Part shown: positions 26,640 through 38,484 of the stretch, one piece after another
How the letters are laid out: each line of letters opens with the position of its first letter
Position numbering within the stretch: position 1 is the stretch's first letter
NCBI GenBank assembly: GCA_963513935.1
Contig: OY740769.1
Location: 34,251,120 to 34,315,119 of the forward strand
Length of the DNA stretch: 64,000 nucleotides
Source of the DNA: Aphrophora alni
Lineage: Eukaryota; Arthropoda; Insecta; Hemiptera; Aphrophoridae
Direction: 5' to 3'
Translations under genes and position numbers: made by a program
Notes under the pieces: generated by a model
Told to the model about the DNA's origin: nothing
Database searches by the model: none
The model's input: the letters and a program-made list of their open reading frames with translations, nothing else

Positions 26640-27118
26640 TCTGTTTGTCTTTCTACTGTGTGTCTTCTTTCTACTGTCTGTTGTTTGCTTGCCTTTCTAC
26701 TGTCTCTACTGTCTGTTGTCTGCTTGTCTTTCTACTGTCTGTTGTCTGCTTGCCTTTCTAGTGTCTGTCGCCTGCTTGTCTTTCTACTGTCTGTTGTCTG
26801 CTTGCCTTTCTAGTGTCTGTCGTCTGCTTGTCTTTCTACTGTCTGTCGTCTTACTAGTCTTTCTACTGTCTGTTGTCTACTTGCCTTTCTAGTGTCTGTG
26901 GTCTGCTTGTCTTTCTACTGTCTGTAATCTGCCTGCCTTTCTAGTGTCTATCGTTTGTTTGTTTTCTACAGTTTGTCGCCTGCTTGTCTTTCTACTGTCT
27001 GTTGTCTGCTTGTTTTTCAAGTGCCTGTCTTCTGTTTGTCTTTCTACTGTCTGTTGTCTGCTTGCCTTTCTGGTGTCTGTCGTCTGCTTGTCTTTCTAAT
27101 GTCTGTCATCTGTCGTAT
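26640..27118 (+). repeat. Minisatellite, about 26-bp period
   Basis: About 18 units of the type TGTCTGTCGTCTGCTTGTCTTTCTAC alternating with a variant ending CTTGCCTTTCTAG, so the higher-order period is about 52 bp. Pyrimidine-rich on the plus strand; the long open frame over it is a by-product of the repeat. Confidence 0.85.
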
Positions 27119-27918
27119 GTGCATGGATCTCTAGCTCAAATGGATTGACTGATTTTGATAAAATTTTGTATGTTGGTTTATCTCGAGAATTTATTATTAT
27201 TTGAAAATTAAAACTGAAGTAAAGCTGCCATAAAAAACAAATCATAAATTTCTCGCATAGGCTTTAACGATTTTAATAAAATTTATCTCAAGTAGGCCTA
27301 TAGCCTCTAATAATTTAAACAAAAATGTTGATCGCCATGTCTCCAAAATTATCAGTTCATCGATTATCGGTAAAAAACAACAATCAATTTGGTCAAGTGG
27401 ATGTTTTTTTAAATACGTAATTTATAAAAAAAAACAGCTATATCGATTTCGTTACAATTTTAGAACAAACGTGAAAATTAATTGCCTTAATCCTTGTGCA
27501 AATTAACAACAAATAGTAATGAATCTTTCGCTTTCATTAAAAGCTCTATATTAGTAAATTACAATGATAATCTGTAGCTTTTGAAAACGTAGTAAAAATA
27601 TTTTAACTCTTGTTAAAATTAGACAAATTTATAATAATTGTAATTATAATGAAAATGATTAAGAGTGAGTTTTCATTCATTGCGAAAATCAAATTCAGAC
27701 GGTTTATTCAGTTAGCTATTTATTTGAAAAGGTGTAAATTTATTACATTATGTTTAGTTGACAAAAATCAATGCGAATTTACGAATCTGATAAGTATAAC
27801 ACTTAATACCTGGACGAAAGCGGAAAAAGTGCCAAAGCACAGAGTGCTACTGGGAATGCAGTTATTTTGTTTCTTTGCTCATTAAGTTCAACTGTACTGT
27901 ATCTCGTAAAACGAACCG

Positions 27919-28113
27919 TTTTATACAATTTTACATCTAAGCGTTCCTTTGTTTCGACACGTTTTTAGATTGCTTCTCTTTGATTCCGATCGATTTTACG
28001 ATAAAGCACAAAACATATCTGTGGTGATAATATTCACATGAATTATTTGGATATCAGACTCAAATCACGCACATTATGAAATCTTTCAACTGATGTTAGG
28101 ATAAGGCACGACA
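27919..28113 (-). promoter_or_regulatory. Decayed promoter of the broken minus-strand gene
   Basis: Minus strand: GTCGTGCCTTATCCTA near 28113-28098 (GATAA retained on the other strand) and TATAAAA at 27925-27919. Spacing is 188 bp, about twice that of intact members. Confidence 0.5.
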
Positions 28114-29259
28114 AACAAATGAAATATTGCGAAAACACAAAGACGATTGCTTGATTTGTATAACATCTTGTATATTAAGAACTTTAGTATTTTTGTTTTG
28201 TTTGAAACAACTTTATTGTAACCGAATCGTATCGTCAATTACCCTCAGGTGCTGACTAATAGTGAGTACGATTGTGGCATTCCCGAGGGCCCTAGCTGGA
28301 TCTACATCTTTTTTCAAGTAATTTTGGGTAAAATCCTCCCTTTAAACTTTCATATCACGTCAGAGTTATAGCCGCCAATATATTGTAAATAACAAATTTG
28401 TGTGTTACAACACTCAACATGTTTATTATTATGTATGCAAGTAGTGGTGGGACAACGGATATTATAGCCTGAAAAGTGATTGAAACAAATAAAACGTCAC
28501 TCATTGTTAAAAAACATACTTTTCGTAATTTTATCTTGTGACTATAATATTGGTATCTTGAGGAGTCGAACATCATAAAATTGTGAATATTATACTCAAT
28601 TTTTCAAAAATACAACAGTTCACAAGTATGCTATTTTTCGGTAATTATTGGGCTATTTTTTCAATTTATTTGTAAACATACATTTTATTTTGACTTTGGA
28701 TTGCCCACTTATATCGGCAATAAATCTTCACTTCTTACCAAAATTACTTAAAAATTATGTGACCTGATTTTGACATAATCAGCATTTTGAAATGACACCT
28801 AGCAATCATTTCAAAATTTGTTCAACAACATTTGAACTAGAGTTTTTGCAAAGATAAAAAGCAAATACGTTTAGACAGAATTTCTTCAAAAATGTTAGAG
28901 CCACATTCAAATGGATGATTATGTTTGGAATTATTGTGGGAACTACAAGTTTTGGGTGTAAACAAAACGAAGAAAACAGGGCAGTCTAGCATTGCTCAAT
29001 GCAATAACACAGGTAGGCATTAATAGGAAAATATTAATATCTATTTGTTTTATTTATCACTTAATGTTCTTTATACTATGTATATAACTACGTCAGAATG
29101 TAAAAGGTGCAACATGTATTTGTGTCTTGTCATTTATTTAATATTATAAAACCAAATAAAATTCGAACCATAAAATAATCTAACTAGGAAATAATTCAAT
29201 AATCTGTGGATACGTGATTTTAGATCTCACAGATGAAATAATATCTTAGAAGACGCCGT

Positions 29260-29360
29260 GTTGTGCTTTATCTTAGTAATTCCATAGAAATCAAGCAATA
29301 GCGATCTTGATGCGTGTGGAGACAAAGGCGCTTTTCTATGTAAAATACAGTAGTATAAAA
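29260..29360 (+). promoter_or_regulatory. Promoter of the 224-aa gene
   Basis: GTTGTGCTTTATCTTA at 29260-29275 (reverse complement gives AGATAA, a full WGATAR) and TATAAAA at 29354-29360. The leader CACTTGCAACCAAAGTAGCA is shared with other members. Confidence 0.72.
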
Positions 29361-29415
29361 CAGGACACAATTTTAGAAACATTACACTTGCAACCAAAGT
29401 AGCAAAGGGGAAAAA

Positions 29416-31628
29416 ATGGCAGCATTTCAAGTAGCAGTGTGTGCATTGGCACTCTTTGCTTTCGTCCAGGTATGTTTGTATACTTTTCACTCGTCAGCTT
29501 ATTTCAATAGTACACATTTATTGTTTGTCAAATAAACATTGTCTAATCCATTCAATAAAACTCTTATGTTTGGATGCTTTGTGCGTCACTTTATTTATCA
29601 ACATTTGTAGAATACGCAAATTTTATAATGTAACAAGCGTATGTGTCGTTTTGACCCACATATGTAAATAGAAATAAGAACTTTAAACTTTTGTGTATTC
29701 CATAAATTACCATTAATATGTAAAAATCTGAAAAATAATATTTGTGTATAAATCTTTAACTTAATTAAATTTAAGATCGTTATTTGCAGTCCACTACAAA
29801 TATACCACTTTCTATACTGTTATTGTGTAGTTTTATGCTGTCAAAGATAAAAAATGCATACACAAAAATGACTTTAAATTTGATATCTTAAAAGTTAAAT
29901 TTACTTCTCTATACTACTATTAATCGATACTATTGTAGGACAGGAATATGTTATATTTTCACCATTTTACATTAAAATAACCTTGAAAGTATGCTATACA
30001 AGCGCTAAAGGATGGTTCGAACTGCACTGGCATTATATTGAGTCATTACTGCTAGTTAATTCGATTCTGTCACAAGAACAAGTGCAACTTTTAGAGGATG
30101 AGACTGTGGCAAGTTAGAGTGCTTTTTACATTTGTAGTACTATTCCTCTATCTCTCACTTACATTTGCAGAACTATTCCCCTAGCTCTCACTTGCATTTC
30201 CAGGCCTAATCTTACAGCTTTTATAGGGATATATTTTTCTTATTTTGTTAGTTTTTTCATAATAATTTCAACCAACCCAATGAATGTGTCAATCAACATT
30301 CTAAAGAATCACAAATAAACCAAGAAAATATATTGGAATTAGGTGTTATTTAATTATTCATTATAATTCAATTGAGTCAATATAATTAACGGTGTATAGA
30401 CTATGTAATGCGTTCCGTGGGAATGAATTGCTAATATACAAAAATAAAAACTATCAAAATTTATGTCTACGAAAAAATTTGATATCTTTATAATATGAGT
30501 GCAAAATGTAGAGAAAACTGTCTGCCCGAATTTCATTTTAAATAATGATCAAATCTTTTTTAACGTTTTATAAAAAGTTATAATATATTATAAAAGGGAA
30601 GTTAATACAAAATAGCACTAATAGTAGTGAGCTAATGTTTTAGTGTTTTTCTTTTTTAAATTTTTTTAGTATTTAATTTGCATTCTAAGCTGTACTGAAT
30701 AATAATAAGATTTAAAAATATAATCTAATTATGTTAGGTATAATTGAAATTGAATATTATTATTTCATTATAATTTCATATGTTATTAAAATATTCATTC
30801 TGTGACATATCTTAAGTTATGAGATAGTGTCATCTTCAAGTATCAGGACAATGCCTGTACCTTAAATATTGAGGGATAATTACTATATTTAATTCGCAAA
30901 TATCAATTAAGTAAATTATATAATATTTAAGGAAATTTATAAATATTATTTAAAGGTAGAGCACTCAACATTCTTAATTATTCTACATATATTTATATTG
31001 GTTTCAGGTATCTTCAGCATGCGCATATGGATACGGAAGTTATGTAGGATATGGATGTGGTTGTGGTTGTGATCCCCTTGTAGTAGATGTAGACACCTAT
31101 TGCGTACCTACTTGTGGATGTGGTGGATATGGGGGATATGGTGGATATGGCGGATATGGTGGATATGGTGGTTATGGCTGTGGATGCGGATGCGATTGTT
31201 GTTGCGACTCCTGCTGTTGCTGCGAGCCCGTCACCGAAGTTACAACTGTTCAATGCGTTCCTGTTGTTGAAACCTATATTGAACCCGGCTGTGGTTGTGG
31301 TTATGGTTACGGCAATGGTTATGGTTATGGCGGTGGTTATGGAGGTAATGGTGGATATGGCGGATACGGTGGATATGGTGGTTATGGCTGTGGATGTGGA
31401 TGCGATTGTTGTTGCGACTCCTGCTGTTGCTGTGAGCCCGTCACCGAAGTTACAACTGTTCAATGCGTTCCTGTTGTTGAAACCTATATTGAACCCGGCT
31501 GTGGTTGTGGTTATGGTTACGGCAATGGTTATGGTTATGGCGGTGGTTATGGAGGTTATGGTGGATATGGTTGTTACTACGGTTACTACCCAGGATATGG
31601 ATATGGCGGTTGTGGTTGTGGATACTAA
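29416..31628 (+). CDS. Gly/Tyr/Cys-rich secreted protein with duplicated module (224 aa)
   Basis: Exons 29416-29469 and 31008-31628, 1538-bp phase-0 intron. Exon 1 encodes MAAFQVAVCALALFAFVQ; exon 2 starts VSSAC, so cleavage probably follows VSSA. Order in the mature protein: short GYGSY arm, CGCGC, cassette CDPLVVDVDTYCVPTC, GGY repeats, a Cys cluster (CDCCCDSCCCCEP), cassette EPVTEVTTVQCVPVVETY, a GYG arm, then the GGY arm, Cys cluster and CEP cassette a second time, and a GGCGCGY end. The two central units (31161-31370 and 31371-31580) are 210 bp (70 codons) each and almost identical. It is the longest intact member; single-unit relatives have 151 residues. TATAAAA at 29354, AATAAA at 31778. 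It is divergent from the broken minus-strand gene ending at 27865. Alternating Gly-Tyr and Cys clusters suggest a crosslinked extracellular material (inference). Confidence 0.87.
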
Positions 31629-32425
31629 AAATTACATCCATCTCGTCTATGCCTTTAACAAATACATGTATTAAAAAACTAATACAAATCTAACTTTAGA
31701 AACAATATTTCAAATGTTCATAACTTATTTGTCTTACAAGAATTCTATGTCTTTATTTGAATTTAATTTAAAGAAGTAATAAAACTAATACAACGTTTAT
31801 AAAGCACAAACGTTTTTCTCTATTTCTGTTTCTCTCCCTTTCCACAAGTTCCAATATTATTGTGAGTGATTTCACTGGGTGTCCACTAGGAAATACATTT
31901 AAAAATATTAAATTACTCTATTATGTTTCATAGTTTTAAAAATCCTGAATAAACTTATGGTAATTATTTTATAAATTTTTCAGTAGAGTATTATAATCTA
32001 AAGTAAACAAAAAAGAAGAAAATTGCATTTAAGAGATCCCTAATTATTATAAGTTGGTGACAGTTGGCAAATTATTACTACAGTTTTAATGGATGGTGAA
32101 TAATTACTTGCAGTGAATTTTGTGAAATCAACAGTATTTTTTTTTAACTCCCTTTCAATTTTGAGATTAAATAATTGTAATAAAATAATAATAAAAAAGA
32201 AATATACTCGATGTTTATTTAGTTGAAATATTTGCAGAGATTTTCAGAGAGGGACGAGCAAGTTTGGACCTCATTATGTTATTTTCAGGTATGATGTGAA
32301 ATCCGCCTTTAAAAAAAGAAGGCAAATGAGCACAAAACAGAACTTCCAGCCCTCGAATACTCTAATAGCGTTAGGGTCAGTAAAGAGCAAGTGTTGGTTA
32401 AGACCAATAAGAAAGATGAAAGATG

Positions 32426-32596
<171 letters not shown>

Positions 32597-32599
32597 TCT

Positions 32600-34900
32600 A
32601 ACCAAAGATTAGAAGAAGAAAGCTGTAGCTCCAGCTAGGATTGAGGACAGAGGGACAGAGATGAAACACTCGTTCTGAGTGACCCTCTGAAGGGTTCTTC
32701 ATTAAAAGAAGGCAATATGTAAACAAAATAATAATAATAATAAAAGCTTTCCTTCTACCTTAACTTTTTAAGTAGGTCACCTGTAAATTTTGTTTTACTT
32801 AAATTTTAGAATTTTCCCCTTCTTTCTAAAATGTGGAATTAAGGGGGATAAACCAAATTTTCTAATGGGAATCCACATGTTTTGACATGTCAAATTAAAG
32901 GGCATAAATTGACAAAATTAATGGCTTAATTAGAAAAAATGAATGCTGCTCATGAAATATTTTTGGTATATAAACCAAAATAAACGTGTATTTGAGTATT
33001 TATTAGTATAAAATGTCAAAATAATTTTATACATGAGGAAGTTCTAGTTTTACTACTACTAAGACACTTAAATATCAAACCTCTTTAGGTGAGGTTGGAT
33101 TAAACTATATTTAATATTCAATTCGACTGCATGCTAGGCACATTTTTATGATGGTATTATAGAGACTACTTCATTATAAAATCTAACTTAACCTACTCTC
33201 ACATGTTTGAAGTGTAAAATCTTGATGTCTATTTGTGCCGTCATACCACTTATAAATGACTGCTCTCATATATCAAACAACCAAAGTCGGATATCATCAC
33301 ATTTCCCTCTGTAAACAAAGTAACATAGGGCAACACAGTATTCGGCAGTATTATGGCAATTAAAATGCTTAATGTTGTACATTTGCAAGTAAGAAAATAC
33401 ATTTTTTTTCTGTTTAAAGACAAAAACTTCTTAATCATCATCGCCTTAAAAAAAAAAAAAAAAAAAAAAAAAGGAAGAAAAGAACATAAAGTTGAGATTC
33501 TAACCCTCGAATGTTGATATTTCAAAATATTATGAAACACAGAGGTGAAAAACGTAAACGCAAAGTAGGTGTATTATATCAAGGATAGCTTACAAACGGA
33601 TCTGAAACGGAACTGAAACGGATCTGAAACGGAACATTATTTTCACAGTAGGTCAAGTCCACCTGCTTCTTTAAACAAGATATCTTTTATATGAACATGT
33701 ATGTCAGAATTTCTATTAGAGGCAAAAGATAGTATTTGAAAAAAAATATTATCGAAACAACGTGTATTAATTTTGATATTCACAATTGATGGCACCTTAT
33801 AATAATACGAACAAACCATCATTATCATTAAAACCAGACTAGGCTATATTTTAACATATATTATTACTTCATCGGTCTTTTTATTCTGTAGACATGATCT
33901 AACTGTACTGTCAGGATATATCAATACAATGTTTTAAAACTTTTTGAAGTTTTCTTGCTGTTTCTTCATATCCAGGAATAAAATGTAAGATAATCTCCAT
34001 TATTAAAAGAATATCTTCGGATGTGGGATTCTAAATACAAATTTTATATGTGGATAAACAGATAAATACCCCTGATTTCCAATAAAAGCACAACTACTCT
34101 CCAATTTATTGCGGTCGATAAAATAATTCCATATTTATTTTTCAATCAGTGAAAAGAGTTTTATTCCCAAACCGTTCAAGTCTTTATCTATTAGAAACAT
34201 AATTTGTTCAAGCGGAATGAATATAATTCATGATGAAAATTAATTTGTTTGTAAATTAATTATTATTTTTTAGTTTTTAAGATCACAATCAATAGATCAC
34301 ATCGTCGCCTTAACAGACCATAAAATGTTCCTTAATATAGAACCAATATATCGCACCAAATAGCAATAAGATTACTTTAGCAACCATACAATCGAATGCT
34401 AAGAATCTGACACCTTGTACCGTAACCAATTAACCTTCTTTTGACTAAATATTTCATTTTACATTTACGAACTGACAAGATAAGAAAAGCGACCAATAGA
34501 CTACGAATACTCTAATAGCGTCAATGTCGTAAAATAAGAATTGTCATGTCAGAAATATCGGAATATAAGAATGTAAATCATTTTTCTTATTACTCAAATA
34601 AATCATTGGTTATTGAATTTGGTTAAGTAAAATAAGTAAATTTGGAATGCAATTAAATTTTATATGTATTTCAATTAACCAGTAAACAAATTGTTATTGT
34701 TGATTAATGGTTTAATACTGGAAGTGCTTGATGGGCACTGCAAATAAACCCTTGTGATTTGTATTATATACAAATCAACATGCATAAAAGTAGAAAAAGA
34801 ACATTATATTTCGTTAACTGAAAACTTGTATATTTATTTGAGAAAAAATATTTGACTTCACCGTAACGAATTTCAGTAATAAAATAATCTAACCAGGAAA
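32600..34900. other. Unit A intergenic DNA
   Basis: Aligns with 49920-50720 and 52240-52860. Holds a poly-A run at 33448-33472 and one more TCGAATACTCTAATAGCG-like phrase near 34503. No gene seen. Confidence 0.5.
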
Positions 34901-34979
34901 TAACCTATAATCTCTCCATGAGTCATTTTAATCTGATATTATTAACCTTACACACGAGAAAATATCACATAGACACAGA

Positions 34980-35076
34980 GTTGTGCCCTATCTTAGATAC
35001 TTTAAGAGAAATCAAACACAAAATATCTAAATGCGTGTCTAGATAAAGGCGCTTTTCGATATAAAATAGTATAAAA
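34980..35076 (+). promoter_or_regulatory. Unit A GGY promoter with doubled TATA
   Basis: GTTGTGCCCTATCTTA at 34980-34995, and TATAAAA at 35060 and again at 35070. The second box keeps the usual spacing of about 90 bp. Confidence 0.72.
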
Positions 35077-35130
35077 TAGTTAATTTTTTTAGACACTGTA
35101 CACTTGCACCCAAAGTAGTAAAGGAACATA

Positions 35131-36533
35131 ATGGCAGTATTCCAAGTAGCAGTCTGTGCTTTAGCACTCTTCGCTTTCGTCCAGGTATGTTTGTACACTT
35201 TACACTTGTCAGCTTATTTCAGAACTTCAAATTTTTATTAGCCAACTAAACATTATCTAATCCATTCTATAAAATGCTTGTGTTCCGTCTGTTTATTCAG
35301 CAGAAATTAATGAGGGAAAATGGCAGTGACACGTTACCTTAGCAGTTTCTAAATGCACCACTATTCATCCAGCTTAAATTTACTACATTGATTGACTGAC
35401 ATTTTTGGGATAGCTTGTATAATTTCGATACATGTTTTGAGAAATATTTAAATATATTTACAACTTATATTGTATGAGTGTTTTTTGAACTGACCAAGAA
35501 TTAGTTTACCATTGTAATGTTTTACACTTAATAGATTCTTTGTGTATTTTATTTATGCTCAGTTTAATGGGGAATGTGATTTATTGTAAAATAAATGAAA
35601 TCTTGCATCCTTTTTCGTATAAAAACCAATCTATTGCGTTTTTTAATTAATGAAACTAACCGATGTTGTAGAAATGTAGGCCTATTCCTTTTCATTCAAT
35701 ATAAAATGTACTTTTAACAGTTTTATAGGAAGAAAGTTCAACATAACTGGGGTAAGCCGTCAGAATTTCTAATCCAATTAAAAGTATTTACATTTAAAGT
35801 TATTATAAAACGTAACACTCAGCGATCACTTTAGTGAGTACAGGTATAAAGTAAATTTTTAACTATTGGAATAAATTATGTATAATTTATTGTAATTCTT
35901 TCATACATCTGAAATTAAATAATCATTCATAACATGTATGACAGGAGAGAACAATAATAAAGATCATATAAATGTCTCCACCTCAAACATCAGTAGGATA
36001 ATATTAAGGGATCGCATAAAATTAAGCATTATATGAAATACATAAAATACATTTAAGTTAATTATATCTTATTTTACGTAAATTACATCTGTTTTTTATA
36101 GTTAAATATTTAATGTAAAATTCCGTTTCAGGTATCTACAGCATGTGGATATGGATATGGAAGCTATGGAGGTTATGGATGTGGGTGTGGTTGTGATCCT
36201 CTTGTAGTAGATGTAGACACTTATTGCGTACCTACTTGTGGATGTGGTGGATATGGTGGATATGGCGGATATGGTGGATATGGCGGATATGGTGGATATG
36301 GTGGTTATGGCTGTGGATGTGGATGTGGATGCGATTGTTGTTGCGACTCCTGCTGTTGCTGTGAGCCCGTCACCGAAGTTACAACTGTTAAATGCGTTCC
36401 TGTTGTTGAAACTTATGTTGAACCCTGCTGTGGTTGCGGTTATGGTTACGGCAATGGTTATGGTTACGGTGGATATGGTGGTTACTATGGTTACCCAGGA
36501 TATGGATATGGCGGATGTGGTTGTGGATATTAA
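35131..36533 (+). CDS. Gly/Tyr/Cys-rich secreted protein, unit A GGY type (151 aa)
   Basis: Exons 35131-35184 and 36132-36533, 947-bp phase-0 intron ending TTTCAG. Exon 1 encodes MAVFQVAVCALALFAFVQ. Exon 2 begins VSTACGYGYGSYGGYG, followed by CGCGC, cassette CDPLVVDVDTYCVPTC, about six GGY repeats, a cluster of alternating CG and CC with Asp/Ser, cassette CEPVTEVTTVKCVPVVETY, and a C-terminal GYG arm ending GGCGCGY. Exon 2 has about 23 cysteines in 133 residues. Two TATAAAA boxes lie 10 bp apart at 35060 and 35070; AATAAA is at 36687. It is nearly identical to the gene at 53163-55888 in unit B. It faces the minus-strand GGC gene at 38485-40994. Confidence 0.88.
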
Positions 36534-36924
36534 AAATTCTGACTGTCATAATTCTGTTTCGTTAAGAAATCATGAAAATAAACTGCTGACATTTATGATT
36601 GTGGAAACAATATTTCAAGTAATTTACATTCCCTACAATAATTTTTCTAAACTATATCTTTTTGTATGATTTTTGTTTAATGAAGTAATAAAACTAAGTA
36701 ATTACAGATCATATATGTGTTATTTAATTTCTCTTGTTTCATACAAGTTCTATTGGTATTCTGAAATATTTTACTGAGTGTTCATAAACTATAAACCTTG
36801 TCAAATAAAGTACTCTTCAAACGTTTGATAGGTTTTTCCGTCAAACATGATTACATAAGTATTTTTTTCAAACTAATATTTAATTAATTATTAAATAATA
36901 TTTAATAAATATTAAATATTATAA

Positions 36925-37005
36925 CTAATATAATATTTGGTATATTATTAACTATTATAACTAATATAATATTAGGTATATTATTAACTATAATATTATA
37001 TTAAA
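36925..37005. repeat. AT-rich 36-bp tandem repeat
   Basis: Two copies of an ATTATAACTAATATAATATT-type unit followed by GGTATATTATTAACTA. A similar, shorter array occurs at 56270-56340 in unit B. Confidence 0.7.
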
Positions 37006-38484
37006 TCAATTAAAATTATTTAATTAATTTGAATGAAGTTCAATCAATAAATATTTTATATTCCATATATTTTCACACATATAAAACGTACAGCTTTTGT
37101 ATTTTCGTAAGAATGTAATTAGTATATCCAAGTTTTGTTTAAACACGAGACGGTAATTATCAAACAAGTGAAACAAACTTCACTTTTAATCCTAATAACC
37201 AGTTTGTAATATATCTTGCCTTTACAGCTCTCTAAAAGTAGAAAAAAAAGAAGAAAAACTTACGAAACAAAACACCCCTGGCGATACTTACCCCAGGTAC
37301 CTGAACAGGTTACAATGACTACAGTTCGAAATATACTGTATTCAGTCTTTTTATAAATGACAATGTAAACAATTCATAAATGCTTCAAAGCCATAAATAA
37401 CTAAAACTAACTGTGACTGCGTGAACAGGTTAGGTTGGTTAGTTTTACAATGAAGTTTTACTTAATTTCAATGAGCTGCCATTTTGCACTGGGTTGAGAT
37501 AGAAAGCTCTGGTTTCCACTGTTCTTCTTCTCTAATCAAGGACTTTAAAATGAGGTGTCACTTAATGGGTCTTTACATTTAAAAATTTTGAGCTGCCCCC
37601 CAAAAATCCCATTTTGGGGAAATGGGCAAAGTTGTAATAGTGACTAAAAAGTTCACATTTATTTCCTAGAAAGGTATTCCGAGTTTCATTTTTCTATCTT
37701 TATCCATTTAAAATTTAACAGGGTGTATCCATACTTTTGACTCACACTTATTCATGTTTCATTTATTTGTAAAATTATAAAATCAAATAAGACTCTATAT
37801 TGAAATTATTTATAAAAAAATAAATAAATATTAGTTTTGATGAATACGAAAGTATTTTATAGGGTAAATTGGTACAGAATATACTGTATATATAATAAAA
37901 TTTAAATAAATGTTGAACACAATTTCTCATAAATAATAATATGTTTGTTAAGTCAAACTTGTTTCAACGAAAATGATGCTATTTTCAGTAATGTATAAGT
38001 GACTATAATCAAACTATTACTGATTGTAGTTCAAGTTGAAAGTCGTTTGTGTTTATAAAAGTATTAGTTAATTCTGGGAAATTGTGTCCAAGTATAATTT
38101 TAATTTTATATTTTCTCGCAAGTCAAGCTCCATACCTATTTAATGTATAATACAATAGAAAACTACACGTATGATTATTAAACATCGTCGATGTGAGTAG
38201 AAGGACGGAATAGCTTATAATCTATAAACGTTTATTGGTATCGAAGCTCCAAGAAAGAATACTGCCCGAAAATATGAGGAATGAAGCATTAAGAAACACA
38301 CATGTTCTATGCATCTGTTTGGTTTTATTTCTTCAATAAACAAAAATCTATTAAAAATATTGAATACAGTTTAGAAAATATTTTCTAATACATCTAAATT
38401 ATGATAATTTGGAATACTGTTTCTAGAACTAGAGATGTATCTGTAGTTTACTATGTGTAATCTTTAAAGGTCTGATAGTTGTAA

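Larger units (their letters stand above)
24655..27865 (-). pseudogene. Broken two-unit Gly/Tyr/Cys gene
   Basis: Minus strand. The exon 1 relic is 27865-27810: it resembles the signal exon, but ATG has become ATA and the exon is 56 rather than 54 nt, so the frame is lost. Exon 2 is 25265-24655, beginning VSTTCGCGGYGCGCGCD with cassette LLVVDVDTYCVPTC and GGY repeats. It is interrupted by a TAA at 25088-25086 where a TAT is expected, and by a frameshift near 24940-24945. Beyond these, a second full set of cassettes (CDPLVVDVEIYCEPSC, then HEPVTEVTTTSCVPVVETY) runs to a normal stop at 24655. AATAAA (minus) at 24615. The decayed promoter shows TATAAAA at 27925-27919 but a GATA-like motif 188 bp away instead of about 90. 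The pairing of the two exons across 2.5 kb is inferred. Confidence 0.72.

Noticed and set aside
26689..26892. Cys/Leu-rich frame resembling a membrane protein
   Set aside because: It lies within the minisatellite and its hydrophobicity comes from pyrimidine-rich repeats.
29470..31007. A CRISPR array, tRNA or rRNA gene anywhere in the window
   Set aside because: Repeats seen are satellites, microsatellites or transposon debris; I found no cloverleaf with A/B boxes in good order and no rRNA-like sequence.
29416..31628. Assignment to brochosomins, spidroins or lepidopteran chorion A/B
   Set aside because: Composition and gene plan are similar in part, but no diagnostic domain was recognised; kept as analogy only.
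31014..31674. Long Thr/Ile/Ser-rich and Met/Val/Asp-rich frames over the Gly-rich exons (also at 24597-25298, 36238-36669, 38451-38952, 44286-44706, 55593-56024, 59271-59750)
   Set aside because: They are other-frame readings of GGN-TAT/TGT repeats. Only the frame continuing from the signal exon has Cys/Gly logic, conserved cassettes and a conserved stop.
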